From Hyphococcus lacteus (GTDB lineage Bacteria > Pseudomonadota > Alphaproteobacteria > Caulobacterales > Parvularculaceae): DNA of 64,000 nt. A program made the position numbers and the translations under genes. The stretch is from assembly GCF_041058985.1 (NCBI RefSeq), contig NZ_JBEHZE010000001.1:620001-684000 (forward strand), given 5' to 3'. The notes beneath the pieces were generated by a model. The model searched no databases, was not told where the DNA came from, and worked only from the letters and a program-made list of their open reading frames with translations. This document shows positions 34,223 to 42,185 of the stretch, one piece after another (within the stretch, counting starts at the first letter, position 1; every line of letters starts with the position of its first letter).

Positions 34223-35839
34223 GTGAAAAAATCCAAAACACTCATTTCAATATTCGTTTTTATGGCAGGCTCCGCCGTCGCTGTTCAACTTCCTTCTGTC
34301 GAAGATCGCTTGCGGCCGGGTGAGGTTCGCGAGACGCCAGACCCCAGCCTAGTCAATGCGCCTTCATCAAATGTAACAGTCAGTATTGAAGCGCAGAAAA
34401 TTCCATCTATATTGATCCGCAGTATCAAATTCGAGGGGACTGCCGTCCCGGCGAATGTCGCGGACGCTGCGCGCCCGTTCATTGCACGGACGATTACCCG
34501 GGATGCGCTAAATGAATTAGCTTCTGCGCTGACCAAAGCCTATGAACAGTCTCCTATTGCGCTGTTTACAATCGTCATCCCGGATCAGAATTTCAACGGC
34601 GGTATCGTTCGGATTCTTGTTGCTGAAGGCCATGTGGAATCCTTCACGCTAAGCGGCGAAACCGAAGGGCGAAATCATTACCTTATTACCGCCTATGCAG
34701 AGCGTTTATCTGCCGAACGCCCGTTAGAGCGCGCTACTCTAGAGCGATCGCTATCGCTCATGAGCGATATTCCGGGCGTTAAAGTAAAGCCAACGCTTTC
34801 TTATGGGAATGCGCCGGGCGCAGTCCGTCTCGGCCTTGCGGTTGATTACGGCAAACCCACAGTTTCGTTTGGGTTTAACAACCGTACATCGCGGCTTATC
34901 CGAGATGGGCAATTTAGCGCACAAGCGAAGCTGTATCGATTATTGCGCGATGGCGACATGACCAGCGTTCAGCTAACGGCGGCGGCCAACTTGGAAGATT
35001 CGCGTTATGCGCGCATCAATCATTCGACACCGATTGGTACAAATGGCGTTCGCGCTGATGTAAGCGCAGCGATTTTACAATCACGCCCAAACGGTAGCGT
35101 GATGGAAGGTGACGCACAATTATACTCTGGCGGCGTCAGTATACCGATTATCCGGTCCTACAAGAAAAACCTCAACATGCGCGCATCCCTTGATGCGGTG
35201 AACAGCGACAACGCCGCGTTTGGATCACTGATCGCCACAGAACGCACCCGCGCAGCCCGCCTTGGGGCAGAATTTTCCCTCGCAGGGAAGAAACGAATTG
35301 TCCGGGTCAATGGCACGCTTAGTCAAGGGATCGACATGATGGGCGCGGAAGTCTCTGCGTTGATTGGTGATGCAGTTTTCACGAAAGCGACGAGCGACCT
35401 CTATGTGCTTCAGAAAATCGGCAGTGATGTGCGCCTGACCATGACCGGTACAGGGCATTGGAGCGATGACCGCTTGCCCGCCAATGAACGCTTTTCAATT
35501 GGCGGTGCACGCTATGGCCGCGCCTTTTCCTCTGGGCTTATCAATGCGGATCGTGGTTTTGGACTATCGCTTGAACCTGCGTGGCGACCGCTCTCTGGTG
35601 ATTTCGCCCGGTCAGAATTCTATGGTTTTATTGACTATGCGCAGGCGGATATTTTTTCTCGACTTACAAGCCCATCACAATCCCTAGATCTTGGCTCTTT
35701 TGGCGCGGGCGTTCGCGCTGCTTATAAAGACAAGGGCTTCATTGAATTAGAAGTGGCTCGCCCCTACGATCAGCCGGTTCCCGGATTTGATCAAGATTGG
35801 CGCTTTTCGGTGAATTGGCGGCTTGATATCCGCCCTTGA
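34223..35839 (+). CDS. ShlB/FhaC/HecB-type outer-membrane transporter (TpsB-like)
   Basis: A 538-aa Omp85-superfamily protein. The signal peptide (1-20, GSAVAV) leads to a POTRA_2-like domain (about 55-150, with ILIRSIKFEGTAVP and NGGIVRILVAEGHVESF), and then a 16-strand-type barrel (about 165-538, e.g. VSFGFNNRTSRLIRDGQF, RFSIGGARYGRAFSSG). TpsB proteins push an unfolded partner through the outer membrane. The usual TpsA partner with an N-terminal TPS domain is missing; the two lipoproteins upstream are the only candidates. The start is a GTG at 34223 with a weak ribosome site. Confidence 0.88.
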   Translation: MKKSKTLISIFVFMAGSAVAVQLPSVEDRLRPGEVRETPDPSLVNAPSSNVTVSIEAQKIPSILIRSIKFEGTAVPANVADAARPFIARTITRDALNELASALTKAYEQSPIALFTIVIPDQNFNGGIVRILVAEGHVESFTLSGETEGRNHYLITAYAERLSAERPLERATLERSLSLMSDIPGVKVKPTLSYGNAPGAVRLGLAVDYGKPTVSFGFNNRTSRLIRDGQFSAQAKLYRLLRDGDMTSVQLTAAANLEDSRYARINHSTPIGTNGVRADVSAAILQSRPNGSVMEGDAQLYSGGVSIPIIRSYKKNLNMRASLDAVNSDNAAFGSLIATERTRAARLGAEFSLAGKKRIVRVNGTLSQGIDMMGAEVSALIGDAVFTKATSDLYVLQKIGSDVRLTMTGTGHWSDDRLPANERFSIGGARYGRAFSSGLINADRGFGLSLEPAWRPLSGDFARSEFYGFIDYAQADIFSRLTSPSQSLDLGSFGAGVRAAYKDKGFIELEVARPYDQPVPGFDQDWRFSVNWRLDIRP

Positions 35840-35926
35840 TGTGGCGCTCCATTGAACCGGCTTTCGATCACGCTTATTATCAGTCGGCGCACGATGCGCA
35901 TTAAAAAGTGCGTTAGGGGTAGGATC

Positions 35927-36208
35927 ATGGCCGACAATAAATTTCTTGACCGTTTCAAAGGTAGCAGCGGCTCAAAGACGGTGGTTCAACTTGTGGTGGT
36001 CAGTATCATTGTTGGTGCCCTGTTCACGCTCATGGGGATTAGTCCACGCGATTTCTGGCGCGGCATTTTTGATAATGTCCAACGGCTTGTTGCTATGCTG
36101 GGCGAAAATGTTGGCGAAGTCGCACTGACCTTATTCACCTATCTGGCGATTGGCGCGGCTGTTGTCGTACCGATCTGGCTCATCACGCGCCTCATATCGC
36201 GTAAATAA
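35927..36208 (+). CDS. Small membrane protein, DUF6460-like
   Basis: A 93-aa protein with two TM helices (VVQLVVVSIIVGALFTLMGI and TYLAIGAAVVVPIWLITRLI) separated by an amphipathic stretch with SPRDFWRGIFDNVQRLV. Length and pattern fit DUF6460, a small alphaproteobacterial inner-membrane family of unknown function. AGGGGTAGG precedes the ATG at 35927; the longer in-frame ORF upstream lacks such a site. Its stop abuts the stop of the convergent gene. Confidence 0.72.
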   Translation: MADNKFLDRFKGSSGSKTVVQLVVVSIIVGALFTLMGISPRDFWRGIFDNVQRLVAMLGENVGEVALTLFTYLAIGAAVVVPIWLITRLISRK

Positions 36209-36643
36209 TTATTCAGCCGGAAACGGTAGCCGCGCAATTTCTTCGCCTATAGCAAGATCATAGACCACGACGACAAACCCGTCTGGGCCATCCACCCGGA
36301 CGGCAAGACGATCCCCATCAAGAGCAATCGCGCCATGTCCGCCAGCGAGCGGCATCACAGCATGCGTCGCTGTTTGGTCTCCGGGCTCAGTCCATGGGAT
36401 GAGCATCTCTTCTTGTTCGGCCGCCAATTTCTCGGCCATTTTTTCCTCTTCGGATTTACCAAAAAACGCGATTATCACCGCCAGCAGGACCAAAAAGAAC
36501 GCCGGCATCGTCAGGATGATAATCCAGAGGTTTCGCGCGCCGATCTTTTCGGCAACATCGCCGATACCCACCAAAGCCTCACCTTCTCTCGGATTTGGGG
36601 CGTTATCTGGCGTGGGCTTCTCGTTGGCGCTGTTATTATTCAC
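36209..36643 (-). CDS. Single-TM protein, DUF6476-like
   Basis: A 144-aa protein: a disordered N-terminus, one TM helix (NLWIIILTMPAFFLVLLAVI, about 38-60), an acidic coiled stretch (KSEEEKMAEKLAAEQEE) and a C-terminal beta-rich domain (GGHGAIALDGDRLAVRV, then VVYDLAIGEEI). This resembles DUF6476, often located beside an RluA-type pseudouridine synthase as here (divergent, 69 bases). Function unknown. Confidence 0.6.
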   Translation of the reverse strand: MNNNSANEKPTPDNAPNPREGEALVGIGDVAEKIGARNLWIIILTMPAFFLVLLAVIIAFFGKSEEEKMAEKLAAEQEEMLIPWTEPGDQTATHAVMPLAGGHGAIALDGDRLAVRVDGPDGFVVVVYDLAIGEEIARLPFPAE

Positions 36644-36712
36644 GCTAAATCAGTCCTTATTTCTCTTTGGCTCTGGCCGTAGGGCTCGCGCACAGGTAAA
36701 CCGCCCCTGCTT

Positions 36713-37780
36713 ATGACCGCAGAAAACGAAACCCTCAAGCCCGATGCGCCCCTCACCACCGATGAGGACGGCACCTATGTGTTTGACGTCATCGAAGATG
36801 ACGCCGGCACCCGCGTCGATAAATGGCTTAGTTTGAAAATCGAAGAACTGACCCGCTCGCGGCTAAAAGCGCTGATCGACGAAGGGGCATTACTGCGCAA
36901 TGGCGAGGCATTTTCGGATCCGTCATGGAAATTACGCGCCGGAGAACAATATCGCCTGGTTCTGCCGCCAGTGACGGAGCCGGAACCACAGGCCGAACCA
37001 ATCAAACTTGATGTGATTTTTGAGGATGACGATCTGATTGTCATCAATAAGCGCGCCGGTCTGGTCGTCCATCCGGGCGCAGGAAACTGGACCGGGACAC
37101 TCGTCAATGCGTTGATCCATCACTGCGGCGACAGCCTATCGGGTATAGGCGGCGTCGCGCGCCCCGGTATTGTCCACCGGATCGACAAAGATACATCTGG
37201 CCTGTTGGTCGTTGCTAAAACCGACGCGGCCCATCAAGGGCTAACCAAGGCCTTTGCCGCCCACGATATCGAACGGCTTTATGAATGTATCGCTATCGGT
37301 GCGCCCCGCCCCGGTTTTGGCACGATTGATGCCCCGATGGCGCGCAATAGTAACGATCGCAAAAAAATGGCGACAGTCCGCGACGAAGACCATCCCAATG
37401 CGCGCCGCGCGGTTACGCATTACAAAGTCGTTGAAGTGTTTGGGCGCGCGCGGGCAAAGCTAAAAGGCGATGCCTTAGCATCTCGGATTGAATGCACGCT
37501 GGAGACGGGACGAACCCATCAAATCCGTGTACATCTTTCAACCATTGGACACCCACTTGTTGGTGATCAGACCTATGGCCGTGGTCCCGGCCTTTCTGGT
37601 CTCAGACCCGGTGAGGATGTTGCCGACCACGCGATTGAAACCGTCAAGAATTTTCGTCGTCAAGCGCTTCATGCGCGGGTCTTGGGTTTTCGGCACCCAA
37701 CCACCGGCGAGGATATGCGGTTTGAACAGGCACCACCGCAGGACTTCAACACACTTGCCGAAGCCCTGCGTGCGCTTTAA
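36713..37780 (+). CDS. rluD: RluA-family 23S rRNA pseudouridine synthase (RluD-like)
   Basis: A 355-aa protein with an S4 RNA-binding domain (about 28-90) and a pseudouridine synthase domain with VHRIDKDTSGLLVVAKT, which contains the catalytic Asp, and ESRIECTLETGRTHQIRVHL-like strands near the C-terminus. The S4 domain and length point to RluD (U1911/1915/1917 in helix 69), but RluC-type specificity cannot be excluded. Confidence 0.9.
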   Translation: MTAENETLKPDAPLTTDEDGTYVFDVIEDDAGTRVDKWLSLKIEELTRSRLKALIDEGALLRNGEAFSDPSWKLRAGEQYRLVLPPVTEPEPQAEPIKLDVIFEDDDLIVINKRAGLVVHPGAGNWTGTLVNALIHHCGDSLSGIGGVARPGIVHRIDKDTSGLLVVAKTDAAHQGLTKAFAAHDIERLYECIAIGAPRPGFGTIDAPMARNSNDRKKMATVRDEDHPNARRAVTHYKVVEVFGRARAKLKGDALASRIECTLETGRTHQIRVHLSTIGHPLVGDQTYGRGPGLSGLRPGEDVADHAIETVKNFRRQALHARVLGFRHPTTGEDMRFEQAPPQDFNTLAEALRAL

Positions 37781-37786
37781 GTTTGT

Positions 37787-38260
37787 TTACTGATTTAAGC
37801 TAATGATAATGCACATACCGAGAACAGCGATTGTAATGGCTGTTGGTACCATCAAAATTTGAATCATCGCACCGCGTCCAGTGATGGTCTCGGTCCAAGT
37901 TTCAAAAGGTTCTGACAAAAATTGCCCAAAACTTTGGGTATCTTTTTGCTTTTCTTTGCCGGTCCTCATCAAAATATATGGCGTGCCCATATAGGCCACC
38001 AGATAAACGGCGCTGATGGCAACCATAAACAACGCTTCTTTGTCACCCTGAAACGTCGCCCAAAATGACAACAGAACAAACGCATTTAATCCTGCAAGAA
38101 TTTTGAAGACATTACTATGGACAACCGTGTTGGGGCGCGGTGCCTTTTGTGGTGTTTCCGTCGTCGTCGCCAAGCGAAGATTTGGCCGCTTGCGGTAGTC
38201 CGATGCCAACTCAGCTTCAAGAATTGTTGTATCGAGAGGGGTTGCAGGTAAAGCGCTCAT
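37787..38260 (-). CDS. Small membrane protein in the NsrR divergon
   Basis: A 157-aa protein with an extended N-terminal region and three TM helices (VFKILAGLNAFVLLSFWATF, ALFMVAISAVYLVAYMG, IQILMVPTAITIAVLGMCII). GGAGC precedes the ATG at 38260. It is divergent from nsrR and an NsrR-like palindrome lies 19 bases upstream of its start, so it is probably repressed by NsrR and induced by nitric oxide. I do not recognise the family. Confidence 0.7.
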   Translation of the reverse strand: MSALPATPLDTTILEAELASDYRKRPNLRLATTTETPQKAPRPNTVVHSNVFKILAGLNAFVLLSFWATFQGDKEALFMVAISAVYLVAYMGTPYILMRTGKEKQKDTQSFGQFLSEPFETWTETITGRGAMIQILMVPTAITIAVLGMCIIISLNQ

Positions 38261-38278
38261 TTTTTGCTCCAATGCTAA

Positions 38279-38301
38279 ATGATGCATTTCATATACATCT
38301 T
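38279..38301. promoter_or_regulatory. NsrR-binding palindrome
   Basis: ATGATGCATTT-C-ATATACATCTT matches the NsrR consensus (AAGATGCATTT-N-AAATGCATCTT) at 10/11 and 9/11 positions. It sits between the divergent membrane-protein gene and nsrR. A perfect right half-site, AAATGCATCTT, is present again at 38336-38346, overlapping the leader just before the nsrR ribosome site, which suggests autoregulation. Confidence 0.7.
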
Positions 38302-38356
38302 ATATGTTGCAAAAGAATTAGAATTGCAATATATAAAATGCATCTTTGGAGAATTT

Positions 38357-38797
38357 ATGCGATTAAACGTTCAATCTGACTATGCTTTGCGGCTTTTGAT
38401 GCACCTTGCAGTCAATCCAGACAATTTGTGCACCATCGCAGATACGGCCACACGCTATGGCATTTCTAAAAACCACCTGATGAAAGTCGCCCATATTCTC
38501 GGGCGCGAAGGTATTATCGAAACCGTTCGCGGCCGATCAGGTGGATTACGGTTAAAACAAACAAGCGGCGACATTCAGGTCGGTGATATTGTCCGCCTGA
38601 TGGAGGCCGATCTGGCTTTGGTGGAATGTTTTCAAGGCGGTAAGGGGCAATGCCTGATTACGCCCGCATGCAAATTAAAAGGTGTTTTGCACGACGCGAT
38701 GGATGCCTTTCTTGATGTTCTCGATCAATACACCATCAAAGATCTTGTGACGCGAAATCCAGAATTGAAGCTTCTGCTCGGAGCGAAAGCCGCATGA
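38357..38797 (+). CDS. nsrR: Rrf2-family nitric-oxide-sensing repressor NsrR
   Basis: A 146-aa Rrf2 protein with an N-terminal winged helix (recognition region GISKNHLMKVAHILGREG) and the [Fe-S] cluster cysteines Cys91, Cys99 and Cys105 in ECFQGGKGQCLITPACKLKG. The ITPACKLK context is that of NsrR rather than IscR or RirA; the first Cys spacing (C-x7-C) is longer than in E. coli. NsrR loses DNA binding when NO attacks its cluster. GGAGA precedes the ATG at 38357. The next gene starts inside its last codons (ATGA overlap). Confidence 0.88.
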   Translation: MRLNVQSDYALRLLMHLAVNPDNLCTIADTATRYGISKNHLMKVAHILGREGIIETVRGRSGGLRLKQTSGDIQVGDIVRLMEADLALVECFQGGKGQCLITPACKLKGVLHDAMDAFLDVLDQYTIKDLVTRNPELKLLLGAKAA

Positions 38798-39255
38798 CAA
38801 ACCCAACCATTGCCAGCGCCGCAGAGCGCCGCGCTGAAATTCAAGCCAAAGCCGCCACAATGGGCATTACGGATGAATATATCTCCCTACTCGTAGATAG
38901 CTTTTATGACCGTATTCGCGCAGAACCCGAAATAGGGCCCGTTTTCGACAAAGCGATTGGCGACGAATGGGGGCCGCATTTGGCGAAGATGAAAGACTTT
39001 TGGGCATCAGTCGCGTTTAACGCCGGACGATATAATGGCCGCCCCGTACCGGCCCACGCACGACATAAAACCATCCGTCCACACCATTTTTCGATCTGGC
39101 TTGGGCTGTTCCGGCAAACCCTAGAGGAAACTGCGCCCTCACCCGCAGTTGTCACCTATTTCATGGAGCGCGCCGAACGGATTGCCCAAAGTTTGCAACT
39201 GGCATTATTTGGTGCACCGGAACTGAACGCAGCTTTGCGTCAAACAAAAGAATAG
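38794..39255 (+). CDS. Group III truncated haemoglobin
   Basis: A 153-aa globin. LLVDSFYDRIRAEPEIGPVF (helices B-C/E start), KMKDFWASVAFNAGRYNGRP and the RPHHFSIWLGLFRQTLEE segment with the proximal His and conserved Trp are typical of group III (TrHbP). Such globins are linked to NO or oxygen detoxification and respiratory stress. The 4-base overlap with nsrR makes joint regulation by NsrR likely. Confidence 0.9.
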   Translation: MTNPTIASAAERRAEIQAKAATMGITDEYISLLVDSFYDRIRAEPEIGPVFDKAIGDEWGPHLAKMKDFWASVAFNAGRYNGRPVPAHARHKTIRPHHFSIWLGLFRQTLEETAPSPAVVTYFMERAERIAQSLQLALFGAPELNAALRQTKE

Positions 39256-39258
39256 AAA

Positions 39259-39537
39259 ATGCATCAATCCCTGCCCGATCATGTGACACGATATGCTGAG
39301 ACTCCGGTGTTTACCGAAACCACTACGCCGTCAAAATTGACCGGCGATCACAACACCAAACCCGGCGTTTGGGGCAAGCTCGTCGTGATATCCGGCGTTC
39401 TTGATTATGTCGTCCCCGGCCCGCCGGAAGAGCGCAAAACCATCCGAGAGGGCGATTTCGGCATTATTGAGCCAGAGATTTTCCACCATGTGCAGCTTTC
39501 AGGCCCCGTCCAGTTTCAAGTGGAATTCTATCGTTAG
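39259..39537 (+). CDS. DUF1971 cupin-like protein
   Basis: A 92-aa single-domain protein: TTPSKLTGDHNTKPGVWGKL, then GDFGIIEPEIFHHVQL, and QFQVEFYR at the end. It matches DUF1971, a small cupin also found fused to the N-terminus of TehB-type proteins and repeatedly found with NO-response genes. It starts 3 bases after the haemoglobin gene, forming the third gene of the nsrR operon. Biochemical role unknown. Confidence 0.85.
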   Translation: MHQSLPDHVTRYAETPVFTETTTPSKLTGDHNTKPGVWGKLVVISGVLDYVVPGPPEERKTIREGDFGIIEPEIFHHVQLSGPVQFQVEFYR

Positions 39538-39605
39538 ACATCACAAAATCGTGCCCGAGGGTGAACGCAAGTTCATTGGATTTTTGCCCTAATTTCGTCG
39601 AATGT

Positions 39606-39627
39606 TTGTTCTAAATTATGAGAACAA
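39606..39627. promoter_or_regulatory. Inverted repeat upstream of rpoH
   Basis: TTGTTCT (39606-39612) and AGAACAA (39621-39627) form a perfect 7-bp inverted repeat with an 8-base spacer, about 177 bases before the rpoH ATG and 69 after the DUF1971 stop. The symmetry suggests an operator. It is not the alphaproteobacterial LexA direct repeat (GTTC-N7-GTTC). Confidence 0.35.
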
Positions 39628-39803
39628 CCACGGTTGGCGGGAAAAATTTGACTAGTTCCTATGGGATTCGGCATTTGCCTACCTATATGCCTCATACAGC
39701 GCCCGGGAGAGGCGTTTCTTTGGGGACTTCAGAAAAAAGCCCGTAATCGACCGAACTTTATGCGCCTGTCTGCATTTGGCAAAGGCGTTCTGAAGAAAGA
39801 GAT

Positions 39804-40730
39804 ATGGCTATGAGCAAAGCACTGACCACAACCGGAACAGCCCTCACACCCGAAGGGAGCCTTTCGCGATACCTCGCGGAAATTCGCAAATTCCCCATGC
39901 TTGCAAAAGATGAGGAATATATGCTGGCAAAGCGCTTTGAGGAACACGAAGACCCCGAAGCAGCCCAACGCCTGATCACAAGCCATCTGCGGCTCGTGGC
40001 AAAAATCGCCATGGGGTATCGCGGTTATGGCCTGCCGATTGGCGAGGTTATTTCTGAGGGCAATGTAGGCCTCATGCAGGCTGTCAAGAAATTCGACGCT
40101 GACAAAGGCTTCCGCCTCGCGACCTATGCGATGTGGTGGATCCGCGCATCTATTCAGGAATATGTGTTGCGGTCATGGAGCCTGGTGAAAATCGGCACCA
40201 CCGCCGCTCAGAAAAAGTTGTTCTTTAATCTGCGGAAAATCAAAGGCCAGATTGAGGCCGTTGATGATGGCGATCTGCACCCGGATCAGGTGGAACACAT
40301 CGCGACGAAACTGGGCGTGACCCATGACGACGTTGTGTCTATGAACCGCAGGATGTCTGGTGGCGAAGCGTCACTCAATGCCCCAATGTCAAAAGACGCC
40401 GAAGGCGGCGGTGAATGGCAAGACTGGTTGGTCGATGACAATGCGGTCAATCCAGAAGCCAAGCTTGTGGGCGAAGACGAATATGACATGCGCATGGGCC
40501 TATTGGAAACGGCGCTTTCGACCCTAAACGAGCGTGAGCAACACATTCTGACCGAGCGTCGGTTGAAAGATAACCCATCAACACTCGAAGAGTTAAGCCA
40601 GGTTTATAATGTCAGCCGCGAACGCGTGCGCCAGATCGAAGTTCGTGCGTTTGAAAAGCTTCAAAAAGCTATGACCCGCATGGATCGCGAGTCACGGCAG
40701 CAGGCATCCGAAAACGCGGCTATCCAATAA
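39804..40730 (+). CDS. rpoH: RNA polymerase heat-shock sigma factor RpoH
   Basis: A 308-aa sigma-32. Region 2 has FDADKGFRLATYAMWWIRASIQEYVLRSWSLVK; the RpoH-specific box QKKLFFNLRK follows; region 4 contains the helix-turn-helix LEELSQVYNVSRERVRQIE. It directs transcription of chaperone and protease genes after heat stress. Monocistronic with a terminator 28 bases after the stop. Many Alphaproteobacteria have two RpoH copies; only one is seen here. Confidence 0.96.
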   Translation: MAMSKALTTTGTALTPEGSLSRYLAEIRKFPMLAKDEEYMLAKRFEEHEDPEAAQRLITSHLRLVAKIAMGYRGYGLPIGEVISEGNVGLMQAVKKFDADKGFRLATYAMWWIRASIQEYVLRSWSLVKIGTTAAQKKLFFNLRKIKGQIEAVDDGDLHPDQVEHIATKLGVTHDDVVSMNRRMSGGEASLNAPMSKDAEGGGEWQDWLVDDNAVNPEAKLVGEDEYDMRMGLLETALSTLNEREQHILTERRLKDNPSTLEELSQVYNVSRERVRQIEVRAFEKLQKAMTRMDRESRQQASENAAIQ

Positions 40731-40757
40731 AAAACAAAAAGATCAAATGAAGTGCAG

Positions 40758-40786
40758 AAAAAGCCGGCAGCAATGTCGGCTTTTTT
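40758..40786 (+). terminator. Terminator between rpoH and the convergent efflux adaptor gene
   Basis: AAAGCCGGCA / TGTCGGCTTT (one G-T pair) with a 4-base loop, followed by T6 on the plus strand and preceded by A5, so it can work in both directions. The adaptor gene ends at 40785, inside the T-run. Confidence 0.8.
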
Positions 40787-41948
40787 AGTCGTTACCGGCG
40801 AAAGCTCCGGATGCTGAAACACCAGCCGCAGAAACGCCTTTATTGCGGCCCCCAGCGGGTTCTGGCAACGGCATTTGCCCGCGAACACGGTCAGCCCCTT
40901 CAGAGACGATATAGTCACCTGCCTTCAACTCGGCCTCGACCAAAACTTGCTCGTCGGTACGCTGAAGAATTGCGACATCGACCCGCTGCGCCATGCCATC
41001 CATTCCGCGTCGCCAGACAAATGGCCCGGATCGATCCCACTGAATAGCCAGACCGGGAACAGAGACAGCCTCTTGCCCCTCGCTTGTGGTCGAGACAGAA
41101 AAGATTGCGCCGGGTAATAATTGCTTATCACTATTGTCAAAAGTGGCTTCGATCTTGAGCGTGCGTGATTGCGCATCAACACGGCTATCGATTGCGGTAA
41201 CCTTGCCCTCATGGGGTTTGGCATCTGCTGCCGCCAAACGGGCCGTGACCAACTGATCTAACTCAATCAAATTGGCCGCTTCTTGCGGAATTGAAAATTC
41301 GACAATGATTGATGACGTGTCATCAAGTGTGGTGACCATATCGCCCGCGCGGATATAATCACCGGGCTCTGTGGTCGTCAGGCCGATAACGCCATCGAAC
41401 GGCGCTTTAATCGTCCGTTGCGAAAGTGCAAATTGCGCCGCGCGCAGATCAGCCTCAATCGCTTTATAATTGTTGAACGCTGTTTCCGCCTCTAGCGCAG
41501 AGGCCGCTTCGGTTTCTTTGAGTGATGCGTAGCGTTCAGAATTGGCTTTCGCGATTGGGTATTGCGCCCGTGCGCGATCAAGGGCGATCCGTTGTTGTAC
41601 ATCATCAAGCTGTAGCAACACGTCGCCCTCGGATACTCGTTTCCCCGGCGCAATATTGACCACGGTCACAAGGCCCGTCGCCTCAGAGGTGAGTGCCACA
41701 CTTTTGACCGACCGGCCTTCACCAATAATGTCGAGGGTTTTACCGACGGTCGCCGCTTCCACCGCAGCGAAACTGACTGCTGGCATGAAACCACCGCGCC
41801 CACCGCCCGGGCCACCATCAGAACCGCCGCGCGCTTGCGTTTGTTCAGGTGCGGATCCGGCACCAGACGTCAGAACGAAACCGGTCATGGCCGCGCCAAA
41901 GATGACGCCTATCGCGGCACCGGCAACTAGCGAACCAGACAATTTCAT
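40785..41948 (-). CDS. RND-type efflux periplasmic adaptor, without a pump partner
   Basis: A 387-aa membrane fusion protein: N-terminal TM/signal anchor, a Gly-rich linker, a lipoyl pair (ATGLVTVVNIAPGKRVSEGD and RTIKAPFDGVIGLTTTEPGD), a short alpha-hairpin and a C-terminal beta-barrel/MP domain. GGAG precedes the ATG at 41948; a GTG at 41963 is less likely. These adaptors normally sit next to an RND pump (AcrB/MexK type). Neither flank has one: rpoH lies downstream and a divergent SDR upstream. Confidence 0.9.
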   Translation of the reverse strand: MKLSGSLVAGAAIGVIFGAAMTGFVLTSGAGSAPEQTQARGGSDGGPGGGRGGFMPAVSFAAVEAATVGKTLDIIGEGRSVKSVALTSEATGLVTVVNIAPGKRVSEGDVLLQLDDVQQRIALDRARAQYPIAKANSERYASLKETEAASALEAETAFNNYKAIEADLRAAQFALSQRTIKAPFDGVIGLTTTEPGDYIRAGDMVTTLDDTSSIIVEFSIPQEAANLIELDQLVTARLAAADAKPHEGKVTAIDSRVDAQSRTLKIEATFDNSDKQLLPGAIFSVSTTSEGQEAVSVPGLAIQWDRSGPFVWRRGMDGMAQRVDVAILQRTDEQVLVEAELKAGDYIVSEGADRVRGQMPLPEPAGGRNKGVSAAGVSASGAFAGND

Positions 41949-42185
41949 TTCGTGCTTCTCCACCCAAAATTAGCAAAAACGCCCCGCAAGAATAGGGCTT
42001 AAATGATTTATACGTTGCAAGTCCGGCAATCCGTCGAACGTGGGCCATTTTTTTTCTGTCCGGACGCAACCTGAATACTCGGCTGTCATTACTGAATTAT
42101 TATGACCAGGGTCCAGTCTTTTCGGGATTTTCCTGACTTTCAATCCAATCTAGCTTAAATTCTCCAAATATTAGAGGAGACAGGC

